Assembly (NCBI GenBank): GCA_964611645.1
Contig: CAZTAO010000030.1
Location: 1 to 55,782 of the forward strand
Reading direction: 5' to 3'
Source: CAZTAO01 sp964611645
Lineage (GTDB): Bacteria; Armatimonadota; UBA5829
Length of the DNA stretch: 55,782 nucleotides
Shown here: piece by piece, positions 40,192-48,168 of the stretch
How positions within the stretch are numbered: the stretch's first letter is position 1
Layout: the number at the start of each line of letters is the position of its first letter
The notes under the pieces: model-generated
Seen by the model: the letters and a program-made list of their open reading frames with translations, nothing else
Database searches by the model: none
Told to the model about the DNA's origin: nothing
Position numbers and translations under genes: made by a program

Positions 40192-41418
40192 CTACGGCCA
40201 CGCTGTGCTCTCCTGCCCTGTTATCAGCCTTCTCACACCCAAATACAGCCCCAGATTCACTGCGTGCAGGATAGCGCAGACCCATAGGGCTTCTGTGAGG
40301 CCGTATCCGGGGGAGTAGGCGTGCAGGGCGTCGGAAAGTCTCCCAAGGCTTGGTGGGATCAAGGTTCCGCCCAGTCCACCAAATGCTACAATCGCCCCAA
40401 ATACAGCCCCGACTTTGTCCGGAAACGCCCTCGCTGCAATACTCAGCGTTGTCGGCCACACCGGCCCAATGCAGAACCCGACCATGAACACCAGGAACAG
40501 CGCCATAAGTGGGTCCTTTGTCAGCAGCGCGGCGCTTTGCGCGACCACTCCAAACCCCAGTGACCAGCATATTATCGAGATATCAGAGAGCCATCTGCTG
40601 GTCTTGGTGGCAACGATCCTGCCAATGGTGATTCCAAGCCAGAACAGCGATACCGATGTCGCCGCAATCCAGGCCTTTGCTCCAAGTCCCTCAAGCATCA
40701 GCGCAGACCAACTCGCCTGCCCGCCTTCAGCGCCAACATAAATGAACAGCCCCGCGCAGAAGGCCACGATGAGGGGATTGCGGAACACCGTCAGCCACGC
40801 GCCCTTGGTATATTCGTGTTGGACTGGCCTGCCGAGGCTGGACCGGCGGGCCGACTCGGTCATTACGGCGCAGACAATGCACATTGCGGCCACTATGTAA
40901 TACGCCAGCCGCCAGTTCGCTCCATTGCTCAAACCCCACGCAACTCCGAGGGGTGAGATCACTGCTCCCATCGACCAGCACACCTGCGCCCAGTTCATCA
41001 TTGCGGTATGGCCGTCGCCGGGGTTCAGGTCGGATATCGCAGCCGATGCCACACTCTCAATGCATCCACCGCCCAGACCTATCAGCAGGCAGCTCGCAAG
41101 GGCCGGATTGTAGGAGTGGGAGAGTGCAAATGCCACGCTGCCAACCGCCATGGTCGCCATCCCGGCGGTGAGGACCGGCATCCTGCCGTACTTATCGGAA
41201 AACCTGCCCGCGGCGACAACAGTGGCAAAGAAGCCCAGCATCAACGCTCCAACAAGCAGGCCCAACTGGGTATCGGTTGCCGAGTACGCCCTGCCGATCT
41301 CAGCCAGAGACGCAGGCGTGACGTTGAATACCGATGCGTGGGTGAACAGGCTGAGCAGTGCCGCAGCAGTGGCGAGCCTTCGACGGCTGTCGGCAGGGTT
41401 TGACTGACTGTGTTCTAT
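40192..41418 (-). CDS. MFS transporter with a probable ATA start codon
   Basis: The frame from the first normal start (TTG at 41265) gives 357 residues and begins MGLLVGALMLGFFATVVAAGRFSDKYGR, so it would lack the first MFS helix. The same frame is open upstream to an in-frame TAG and translates to RRRLATAAALLSLFTHASVFNVTP, a normal helix 1, with no ATG, GTG or TTG. An ATA at 41418-41416 has AAAGAGG (41433-41427) 8 bases before it and gives about 408 residues with 12 helices, normal for MFS. I therefore extend the gene to the ATA, while noting that ACG just upstream, an assembly error or a start-codon mutation are alternatives. The RFSDKYGRMP loop is the family motif A. It probably imports a sugar or sugar acid for the neighbouring enzymes. 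Confidence 0.75.
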   Translation of the reverse strand: MEHSQSNPADSRRRLATAAALLSLFTHASVFNVTPASLAEIGRAYSATDTQLGLLVGALMLGFFATVVAAGRFSDKYGRMPVLTAGMATMAVGSVAFALSHSYNPALASCLLIGLGGGCIESVASAAISDLNPGDGHTAMMNWAQVCWSMGAVISPLGVAWGLSNGANWRLAYYIVAAMCIVCAVMTESARRSSLGRPVQHEYTKGAWLTVFRNPLIVAFCAGLFIYVGAEGGQASWSALMLEGLGAKAWIAATSVSLFWLGITIGRIVATKTSRWLSDISIICWSLGFGVVAQSAALLTKDPLMALFLVFMVGFCIGPVWPTTLSIAARAFPDKVGAVFGAIVAFGGLGGTLIPPSLGRLSDALHAYSPGYGLTEALWVCAILHAVNLGLYLGVRRLITGQESTAWP

Positions 41419-41561
41419 CGTGGTTACCTCTTTGGAAGATGGCGGCTGGCCGGACTGCGCCGACTAACCTTACACTGTTCAACAACCGCCGCGCTCACTC
41501 CTTCCCTGGGGCTGCGCGTTAGCCTTGCACAGCCCCTCAGACTACTGCTCGGGAAAGGACC

Positions 41562-42611
41562 TCAAGCCAATTCCACGGACTTGCCTGTTGAGTTTGAATC
41601 TCTCGCTGCCTGTATCACGGCCATCACTTCGCGCGCTCTCTGCGCTGTGACGGCGGTCTCTCGGCCTGTTGCAAGGGCTTCGGCGAGGTCGGTGTAGAAG
41701 CTGGCGCTGAGTTCATCGCCCACGTCATAGTTCTTTCCACCGCTGCTGGGGCCTATCTCTTGCGGCAGCAGGTCCATGTTCAAGCCGGCGAACTCGCCAC
41801 GAATCTTGAACTCAGTCCACTTGCCCCAGTCACCGGGCGCGACCAGTGTGCCGGTGCTTCCAACCACGAACCACCTCGGCAGTGGAACTCGCGCATTGTT
41901 TGAACCTTCTACGCTGGAAACCAGGCCGGATGGGAAGACGAGCCTCATGAAGAAGTAGTCCTCCACCTCTTTGGCCCATAGGTGACTTCTCAACTGGCAG
42001 GTTACGGTCTTCGGCGTCTCTCCCACGAGGTCCAGGATCTGTTCGACAAGGTGGGGTCCCCAGTCAGCGAGGAATCCGCCGCCGTAAGCAGCCTCCAGCC
42101 TCCAATGGGGGTTGAACTCCGCGACGCCGTAGGTTGTCCATTCCGGGCCGTAAGTCATTACGCGGGAGTCCAGGGTAAGCAGCTCGCCCAGAGTTCCTTT
42201 GTCTACCAACGCCTTGAGGGTCTGGTAGTCCCGATCCCAGTGGCGATTGTGGAAAGCTACCAGCCTGCGCCCGGTCCTCTGCGCGGCGGCGAGCATATCG
42301 TCAGCCTCCGCCAGCGAGTTGGCCATTGGCTTTTCGATAACCACGTCCTTGCCCGCCTCCATAGCCGCGATGCTGACCTTGGCGTGCAAATGCCCTGGCA
42401 CCGACACAACCACGAGGTCGATATCCGGATTGGCAAGTACAGCCGATGCATCGGTATAGGGCTTTGCCCCGAACTCCTTCGCAGCTTCGTTCACTCGCGC
42501 TTCACTCTGGTCACAGACCGCCGCAACCTTATACTCCGGCATCTTGGACAGCGGCGCCGCGTGGAGTTCCCAACCGCTTCGCCCCATCCCAATGATTCCG
42601 ACTCGTATCAT
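41562..42611 (-). CDS. Gfo/Idh/MocA-family NAD(P)-dependent oxidoreductase
   Basis: A 349-residue dehydrogenase with GGAGG before the ATG. The Rossmann domain opens with RVGIIGMGRSG (3-13), and the conserved EKP is at 93-95 in VIEKPMANSL. The alpha/beta C-terminal domain carries GGGFLADWGPHLVEQIL with the expected catalytic Asp/His. Members oxidise or isomerise sugars, inositols and sugar acids in the cytoplasm; the substrate here is unknown. It lies upstream of the MFS and sialidase-fold genes on the same strand and is divergent from the secreted sialidase-fold gene across a palindromic site. Confidence 0.92.
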   Translation of the reverse strand: MIRVGIIGMGRSGWELHAAPLSKMPEYKVAAVCDQSEARVNEAAKEFGAKPYTDASAVLANPDIDLVVVSVPGHLHAKVSIAAMEAGKDVVIEKPMANSLAEADDMLAAAQRTGRRLVAFHNRHWDRDYQTLKALVDKGTLGELLTLDSRVMTYGPEWTTYGVAEFNPHWRLEAAYGGGFLADWGPHLVEQILDLVGETPKTVTCQLRSHLWAKEVEDYFFMRLVFPSGLVSSVEGSNNARVPLPRWFVVGSTGTLVAPGDWGKWTEFKIRGEFAGLNMDLLPQEIGPSSGGKNYDVGDELSASFYTDLAEALATGRETAVTAQRAREVMAVIQAARDSNSTGKSVELA

Positions 42612-42652
42612 ATCAAAACCCTCCTCCAGACTGTCCTATAAGAAACACCTTG

Positions 42653-42664
42653 GTAGTATACTAC
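42653..42664. promoter_or_regulatory. Perfect 12-bp palindrome in a divergent promoter region
   Basis: GTAGTATACTAC at 42653-42664, flanked by TTG and AAA, lies 42 bases before the Gfo/Idh gene and upstream of the genes on the other strand. It contains a TATACT hexamer that could serve as a -10. A repressor operator is a fair guess. Confidence 0.4.
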
Positions 42665-42676
42665 AAATCCGTTGCT

Positions 42677-42805
42677 ATGTGGAATGGTGAACTTCTCGAT
42701 CCGTGGTGGGAATGGGTACGGGAGATAGGCGTCAACCCGCGCCCCGCCTTCCCATCCGGCGCAGTTCGAGCTAAGATAGACGGTAGTGGCCGGTGCGACC
42801 ACTAG
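42677..42805 (+). CDS. Small Trp-rich ORF or truncated gene start
   Basis: A 42-codon frame beginning MWNGELLDPWWEWVREIGVN and continuing PRPAFPSGAVRAKIDG before a TAG. The amino-acid composition looks like a real protein N terminus: four Trp and ordered helix and turn patterns. It begins 12 bases after the palindrome and has no clear ribosome binding site. It ends 17 bases before the secreted sialidase-fold gene. It may be a leader peptide, a small protein, or the remnant of a larger gene. I do not recognise it. Confidence 0.35.
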   Translation: MWNGELLDPWWEWVREIGVNPRPAFPSGAVRAKIDGSGRCDH

Positions 42806-42822
42806 CCGGCAAGGAGTCAACA

Positions 42823-44082
42823 ATGAACAGAATTATGGCAATCTCAGTTGCAATAGCAGCCCTGGTAACCCTCCCCCTGTCCGCCAGCGCCGCGCCTACC
42901 AAGCCCTGGAAACCCGGCAAGCTGAGGCTTATCAGCAAGCAGATGCTGGATCAGACCCCGCCTTACTACCGGCCTGTGTATGTGAACAAGACGGGCGTGG
43001 AGATGATCGGGTATGGCGGGCGGTCGATGGACAACGGCCGCACCTGGGCTCCATTCACCCCGACCCCTTCACCTCTTGCAGGGCTGCCGGATAGCTATCG
43101 CCGTTCCCCGAACACAGCTTTCCGTGACCCCGTCAACGGCCTTCTGCTGCAGATAATCCTGGCGCTGGATGTGAAGACAGACCCGAATGTCGACGAGCCG
43201 CCAGTCGGCGACACCCACTACTACCTCCGTTATCGGGTCTCTGCCGACAAAGGCGCGACCTATCTCTTTGATGAACCGATCTTCCAGAAAGGCTATACGG
43301 TGGAACACCCGTTTCCGACGGTGTGGACCGGCAAGAACGGCCTGCAGCTTGGGGACGCCGGGAACCGGCCCATTCGTACCCGCAAGGGCAACATCATACT
43401 TCCCGCAGAGTGCCTCCGGCTCGGCGATGACGGCAAGCTGGCCAACCCCGGCGGCAGTTGGAGCTATTGCGATGGAGTGATCATCATAGGCAAGTGGCGC
43501 AAAGACAAGCGCATAGACTGGTTCACCTCCTCGCTCATCGTGCCAGACCCTGTTCGTACCACCCGAGGTCTGAACGAGCCGACCATAGCCGAGATGCCGG
43601 ACGGCCGCATTCTGCTGGTAGCGCGTGGCTCCAACGGTGGCTCCAAAGACCCCAACTACAAGCTTCCTGCCTACAGGTGGCACGCAGTGTCAAGGGACGG
43701 CGGGTTCACATGGAGCGGCCTGGAGCCGTGGACTTATGACACCGGGGAACCGTTCTTCTCCCCGTGCGCTATGTCGGAACTCTTCACCCATTCCAACGGC
43801 CGGACATACTGGATAGGCAACATCAGCGACACCAACTGCCGGGGCAACATGCCGCGTTATCCCCTGTGGATAGTTGAGGTCAACCCGAAGTCGCTGCTGC
43901 CGGTCAAGAGCACCCTCACAATGATCGACACCCTCCAACCCGAAGACACCGAGGGCGTGAACCTTGCCCACCACTTCGCCTACGAAGACCGCGAGAACCA
44001 CGACATAGTAATCCCGATGCACCGATTCAACGGCGACTACACCAAGAGCAAACCGGTGGTTTACCGGATTGGGGTGGATTGA
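42823..44082 (+). CDS. Secreted sialidase-fold (BNR-like) protein
   Basis: A 419-residue protein starting at the ATG at 42823 with AGGAG upstream. Signal peptide 1-24 (LPLSASAAP). The body is a beta-propeller with Asp-box-like turns SMDNGRTW and SRDGGFTW, plus variants such as SADKGATY. NEPTIAEMPDGRILLVARGSNGG resembles the central blades of the sialidase and rhamnosidase/lyase propellers. Cleavage or binding of an extracellular glycan is likely; an exact family cannot be given. The GH127-like gene follows after 33 bases and is probably co-transcribed. Confidence 0.75.
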   Translation: MNRIMAISVAIAALVTLPLSASAAPTKPWKPGKLRLISKQMLDQTPPYYRPVYVNKTGVEMIGYGGRSMDNGRTWAPFTPTPSPLAGLPDSYRRSPNTAFRDPVNGLLLQIILALDVKTDPNVDEPPVGDTHYYLRYRVSADKGATYLFDEPIFQKGYTVEHPFPTVWTGKNGLQLGDAGNRPIRTRKGNIILPAECLRLGDDGKLANPGGSWSYCDGVIIIGKWRKDKRIDWFTSSLIVPDPVRTTRGLNEPTIAEMPDGRILLVARGSNGGSKDPNYKLPAYRWHAVSRDGGFTWSGLEPWTYDTGEPFFSPCAMSELFTHSNGRTYWIGNISDTNCRGNMPRYPLWIVEVNPKSLLPVKSTLTMIDTLQPEDTEGVNLAHHFAYEDRENHDIVIPMHRFNGDYTKSKPVVYRIGVD

Positions 44083-44115
44083 TGCCTCTGCGGGGCACAG
44101 CATAGGAGCAGAACT

Positions 44116-45864
44116 ATGACATTATCTCCAGAACCCCAGCCGCGCCCGGGTGGCCTGATCGGCCGGCGTTACCTCGCTAACCTCAAGCGGCTGCTTGTGG
44201 TGGATGAAGAGGAGCTGCTGGATGGGTTCCGGCATCGGCCAGGGAAGCAGGCTTGGATTGGGGAGCATGTGGGGAAATGGATGCATGCCGCCGCCCTCAC
44301 CTATGGCTGCACTGGTGACGAAGTTCTGCGGACCAAGCTGGACCGGGTGGCGGGGGGACTGATGGCGACTCAGGAGCCGGACGGGTATCTTGGCACATAC
44401 GCCCCCGGCAGCCGATTCTCCTACAAGCAGGACTGCGAGTGGGATGTCTGGGTCCACAAGTATGTCCTCATCGGTCTGCTGACCTATTACCAGTATACCG
44501 GCAATACCGCTGCGCTGGAGTCGAGCAAGCGGGTTGCCGACCTGCTCATCAGCACATTCGGCCCCGGCAGAAGCAGCATCATACCCACCAGTTACTATCA
44601 GGGAATGGCATCTACCAGTGTCATCGACCCGATCTTGACTCTCTACACCATCACTGGCGATCAGCGTTATCTGGATTTTGCCGAGCACATCGTTTCCCAA
44701 TGGGAAGAAACCGGAGGCCCGCGCATTCTGTCGGGGCTTCTTGCCGGCCAGCCGGTCTACACCTACGGCGAGGGCAAGGCGTATGAGCTTATGTCCAATG
44801 TCATCGGCCTCATGAAGCTCCACCGCGCCACCGGCAAGAAGCCGTACCTGGAAGCCGCGTTGAATGCCTGGAAAGACATCTCCGACAACCGCCTCTACAT
44901 CACCGGCAGCGGGAGCAGCGTGGAGCGCTGGCGGCCAGACCATTTCCTCCCCAACAACAACCAGGCTGATGGCGAGCCGCTCGACCTTTGCGAAACCTGC
45001 GTGACAGTCACCTGGATGCAACTGAACATGGAACTCCTGCGCACAGTCGGCGGCTCCCGCTTCGCCGAGCACATCGAGCGGACCATCTACAACCACCTCC
45101 TCGGAGCGCAGAAACCCACCGGCGAGCTATGGTGCCTGTATCCCCCGCTGGAGGGCACAAAGACCTACCGCACCGACACCAACTGCTGCCTGTCCAGCGG
45201 CCCCCGAGGCATTGCGCTCCTGCCCGGCATTCTGTATACAGCCACCGCCGATGGCATCGACGTGAACGTATACTCCGCCTCCACTGCCACCATTGCGTTG
45301 GCCACCGGAGGCGAGGTGAACCTGAACCAGAACACGGATTACCCCCTCGACGGCAGGGTGGTGATCACAGTCGATCCGGCAGGTGTCTCGGCCCCATTCG
45401 CAATCCGCCTGAGAATCCCGACCTGGTCTCCGAAAGTCGCTCTTAGCGTGAACGGTGAGGCCCGGAATGCCTCGCCAGGCCCATCAGGATTCGCGGAAAT
45501 CAGACGCAGATGGAACTCCGGCGACACCATCGCGCTGGACATAGAAATGGCCCCGCGAATCGTCTTAGGCGACCACATGAACGAGGGCAAGATGGCCGTG
45601 ATGTACGGCCCCCTGGTCTTGGCATGCGACGAAGCGCACAACCCCGCAGCCGTGGGCGCGCTATCCGACATAGGCCCAGCCACGGACGACCCCGCCAGGT
45701 TCGCCCTGAGGGGGATGGACGCAGCAGCCGACGACCTCCCTCGCTTCACAACCGAGGGCATATTCCATAGGGTGGGCACATCACAGCCGTCGCCCTTCAC
45801 CCTGGCGCTGGTTCCCTACTACGCAGTCGGCGCGGACGGGTCCGCGTTCACGGTTTGGATGTAG
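44116..45864 (+). CDS. GH127-like beta-L-arabinofuranosidase (DUF1680)
   Basis: A 582-residue protein with AGGAG before the ATG and no signal peptide. It matches the GH127 plan: an (alpha/alpha)6 barrel (about 15-380) followed by two beta-sandwich regions. The zinc-cysteine catalytic site is visible: E293 and C295 in LCETCVTVTW, and C357-C358 in TNCCLSSGPRG, where the second Cys is the nucleophile of the family. QEPDGYLGTY (86-95) and HKYVLIGLLTYYQYTGN are also typical. It should release beta-L-arabinofuranose or a related sugar inside the cell. Confidence 0.88.
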   Translation: MTLSPEPQPRPGGLIGRRYLANLKRLLVVDEEELLDGFRHRPGKQAWIGEHVGKWMHAAALTYGCTGDEVLRTKLDRVAGGLMATQEPDGYLGTYAPGSRFSYKQDCEWDVWVHKYVLIGLLTYYQYTGNTAALESSKRVADLLISTFGPGRSSIIPTSYYQGMASTSVIDPILTLYTITGDQRYLDFAEHIVSQWEETGGPRILSGLLAGQPVYTYGEGKAYELMSNVIGLMKLHRATGKKPYLEAALNAWKDISDNRLYITGSGSSVERWRPDHFLPNNNQADGEPLDLCETCVTVTWMQLNMELLRTVGGSRFAEHIERTIYNHLLGAQKPTGELWCLYPPLEGTKTYRTDTNCCLSSGPRGIALLPGILYTATADGIDVNVYSASTATIALATGGEVNLNQNTDYPLDGRVVITVDPAGVSAPFAIRLRIPTWSPKVALSVNGEARNASPGPSGFAEIRRRWNSGDTIALDIEMAPRIVLGDHMNEGKMAVMYGPLVLACDEAHNPAAVGALSDIGPATDDPARFALRGMDAAADDLPRFTTEGIFHRVGTSQPSPFTLALVPYYAVGADGSAFTVWM

Positions 45865-45910
45865 AGACCGCCGGCAGGGTAAGGCTCGCTGGTCGGAAAC
45901 GTCGCGCAAG

Positions 45911-45940
45911 TTGCCTTCCCAGCCGCTCGTGCCTTACAAT
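45911..45940 (+). promoter_or_regulatory. Candidate promoter for larB-larC
   Basis: TTGCCT at 45911-45916, an 18-base spacer and TACAAT at 45935-45940, about 28 bases before the larB start. Confidence 0.5.
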
Positions 45941-45968
45941 GGGCGTAGCGAAAGTGTGTGGAGGGCAA

Positions 45969-46742
45969 GTGGACGTAGCGCGACTCAAACGACTTCTCGA
46001 GGGTGTGGAAAGCGGCGATACCAGCGTGTCGGATGCGCTGGATCAGCTTCGCAGCCTTCCGTATGAAGACCTTGGTTATGCCAAGCCGGACCACCACCGC
46101 GCCATCCGCACCGGCCACCCGGAGGCCGTTTTCTGTCAGGGCAAGACGACCCCCCAGGTAGTCGAGATCATGCGAAAGCTGCGGGACCACTGCTCCTGCG
46201 TGCTCGGTACCAGGGCCACTCGCGAGGTTTTTGAGGCAGTTCAGGCGGAGATTCCCGATTCCATCTACCACGAATCTGCACGCATAATAGTTGCCGGGGA
46301 ACAGATCCGCAAACCCGAGGATGTAGCAGCGGACAAAGACTACATCCTGGTCTTGTGCGCGGGCACAGCCGACCTCCCCGTTGCGGAAGAGGCTGCGGTC
46401 ATCGCTTCCACACTCGGCAGCCGTGTCGAACGGGCCTATGACGTTGGCGTGGCTGGAATCCATCGCCTTCTCGACCAGCGGGAACGGCTCTTTGAGGCCA
46501 ACGTGCTGGTGGCGGTTGCGGGTATGGAGGGCGCTTTGGCGAGCGTGGTTGCCGGGTTGGCATCGCGGCCCGTGATTGCGGTTCCGACCAGCGTAGGCTA
46601 CGGCGCAAGCTTTGGCGGCCTTGCCCCGCTGCTTACAATGCTCAACTCCTGCGCCACGGGAGTAAGCGTGGTAAACATAGACAACGGCTTCGGCGCCGGC
46701 TACCTGGCCCACATGATCAACAGGCCTATGCCGAGCAACTAA
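45969..46742 (+). CDS. larB: LarB, nickel-pincer cofactor biosynthesis carboxylase
   Basis: A 257-residue protein when started at the GTG at 45969 (GGAGGG just upstream); an open frame reaches 45855 but adds a basic, unconserved stretch. LarB carboxylates and hydrolyses nicotinic acid adenine dinucleotide to give pyridinium-3,5-biscarboxylate mononucleotide, the first step to the nickel-pincer nucleotide of lactate racemase. The N-terminal DLGYAKPDHHRAIRTGHPEAVFCQGKT is the LarB signature. The C-terminal half is PurE-like (VLCAGTADLPVAEEAA, NVLVAVAGMEGALASVVAGL, PVIAVPTSVGYGAS). larC follows; larE and larA are not in the window. Confidence 0.92.
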   Translation: MDVARLKRLLEGVESGDTSVSDALDQLRSLPYEDLGYAKPDHHRAIRTGHPEAVFCQGKTTPQVVEIMRKLRDHCSCVLGTRATREVFEAVQAEIPDSIYHESARIIVAGEQIRKPEDVAADKDYILVLCAGTADLPVAEEAAVIASTLGSRVERAYDVGVAGIHRLLDQRERLFEANVLVAVAGMEGALASVVAGLASRPVIAVPTSVGYGASFGGLAPLLTMLNSCATGVSVVNIDNGFGAGYLAHMINRPMPSN

Positions 46743-46751
46743 GGTCCAAGA

Positions 46752-46940
46752 GCACGAAGTTTTCATCACGAAATCCCGAAAGGGGAGAAATCCAGAAATG
46801 GGACTGTAGTCATTCCGAGCTTGCGAGGAATCCGCTTTTCGATTCCTACGTCAGGGAATTCAGTCGCAAGCTCCTTCGGAATGACGGTCTAGTTTTTCGG
46901 GTTTTCGTTCATTTTGGGTTTTCGCGATTCGTATCCTTTT
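46752..46940. repeat. Composite inverted repeat: CGAAA and TTTTCG arms around a CATTCCGAGC palindrome
   Basis: Left arm about 46752-46800 with CACGAA, CACGAAA, CCCGAAA units; right arm 46891-46940 with TTTTTCGGG, TTTTCG, TTTTCGCG units. The core at 46809-46885 has ends GTCATTCCGAGCTTGCGA and TCGCAAGCTCCTTCGGAATG-AC, an inverted repeat with a 4-base insertion. It fills the gap between larB and larC and matches the layout at 25969-26185. Confidence 0.8.
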
Positions 46941-46955
46941 CCCAGGAGTAGAGTA

Positions 46956-48140
46956 TTGAAGTTAGCGTATTTTGATTGTTTTGCGGGTGTTAGCGGGGAT
47001 ATGACTTTGGGGGCTTTGGTTGACGCCGGGGCAGATCCTGACGTGCTGATGGGTCTGCCTCACGCGCTTGGCCTTCACGGCTGCGAGGTCAGTATAGGCA
47101 AGTCGGTCAAGCGCGGCATAGCGGCTACCCAGGTCAAGGTCTCAGCTCACCACGAGCACCACCACCGCGGTCTGCCGGACATCCTGGCAATCATCGACGC
47201 TTCCTCTCTGTCTGAAGCGGTGAAATCCAACGCCCGCGCTATCTTCACCAAACTAGCCGAGGCTGAGGCCAAGGTGCATAACTCGACGATCGATGAGGTC
47301 CACTTCCACGAGGTCGGGGCGGTCGACGCGATTGTGGACATAGTCGGCGCATGCGTGTGCCTGGAGTCCCTCGGGATAGAAGAAGTGTATTGCAGCCCGA
47401 TTCCTACATTCACGGGAGTCGCCCAGTCCGCTCACGGCACAATCCCGCTGCCTGCTCCCGCAACAGTCGAACTCCTCAAAGGCGCGCCTTGGCGGCAGAC
47501 GGAGATAGTCGGCGAACTGGTCACCCCCACCGGCGCTGCGATAGTATCAGCCCTGAGCAAAGGCTTCGGCGCAATGCCAAGCATGCAGGTGGAAACCATC
47601 GGCTACGGCTCCGGCGAAAAGGACTTCGGCATCCCCAACGTCCTGCGAGTAATCACAGGCACTGTAGCCGCGGGCGCCGACCGCGGAAAACCCGAATGCG
47701 GCCACTGCGAGGTCACCGTCATCGAAACCAACATAGACGACCTCAACCCCCAGACCTACGAGATCGTGATTGAACGCCTCTTCGCCGCAGGCGCCCTGGA
47801 TGTCTATCTCACACCCGTCCAGATGAAGAAGAACCGACCTGCAACATTGCTCACGGTAGTCTGCAAGCCCGGCGACGAGACCCCGCTGGCGAAGATCATC
47901 TTCACCGAAACTTCAACCCTCGGCGTAAGAATAGACCACCGCTCCCGCCTATGCCTGGATCGCGAGATTGTCACAGTAGAGACCCCTTACGGCCCGATCC
48001 GGGTCAAGCTCGGCAAGCTCGACGGCGAAACAGTCAACGCCTCCCCCGAATACGAAGACTGCAAATCCGCCGCCGCGAAGCATGCGGTGCCGTTCAAGGT
48101 TGTGAGGGAGGCGGCGGCGAATTCCGTACCGGGACTATAG
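46956..48140 (+). CDS. larC: LarC, nickel insertion protein for the pincer cofactor
   Basis: A 394-residue protein started at the TTG at 46956, with AGGAG 7 bases before it; the upstream frame is repeat sequence. LarC inserts nickel into the pyridinium bisthiocarboxylate nucleotide using CTP. The family opening LKLAYFDCFAGVSGDMTLGAL is exact. A His-rich loop HHEHHHRGL (about 65-73), VHFHEVGAVDAIVDIVG and VELVTPTGAAI-type motifs follow; the C-terminal domain has ETNIDDLNPQTYEIVIERLFAAGALDVYLTPVQMKKNRP. It is complete and needs no frameshift, unlike some lactobacillar larC1/C2. Confidence 0.93.
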   Translation: MKLAYFDCFAGVSGDMTLGALVDAGADPDVLMGLPHALGLHGCEVSIGKSVKRGIAATQVKVSAHHEHHHRGLPDILAIIDASSLSEAVKSNARAIFTKLAEAEAKVHNSTIDEVHFHEVGAVDAIVDIVGACVCLESLGIEEVYCSPIPTFTGVAQSAHGTIPLPAPATVELLKGAPWRQTEIVGELVTPTGAAIVSALSKGFGAMPSMQVETIGYGSGEKDFGIPNVLRVITGTVAAGADRGKPECGHCEVTVIETNIDDLNPQTYEIVIERLFAAGALDVYLTPVQMKKNRPATLLTVVCKPGDETPLAKIIFTETSTLGVRIDHRSRLCLDREIVTVETPYGPIRVKLGKLDGETVNASPEYEDCKSAAAKHAVPFKVVREAAANSVPGL

Positions 48141-48168
48141 ACTGGGCGCAAGAGGAACTGCAGGGCAA

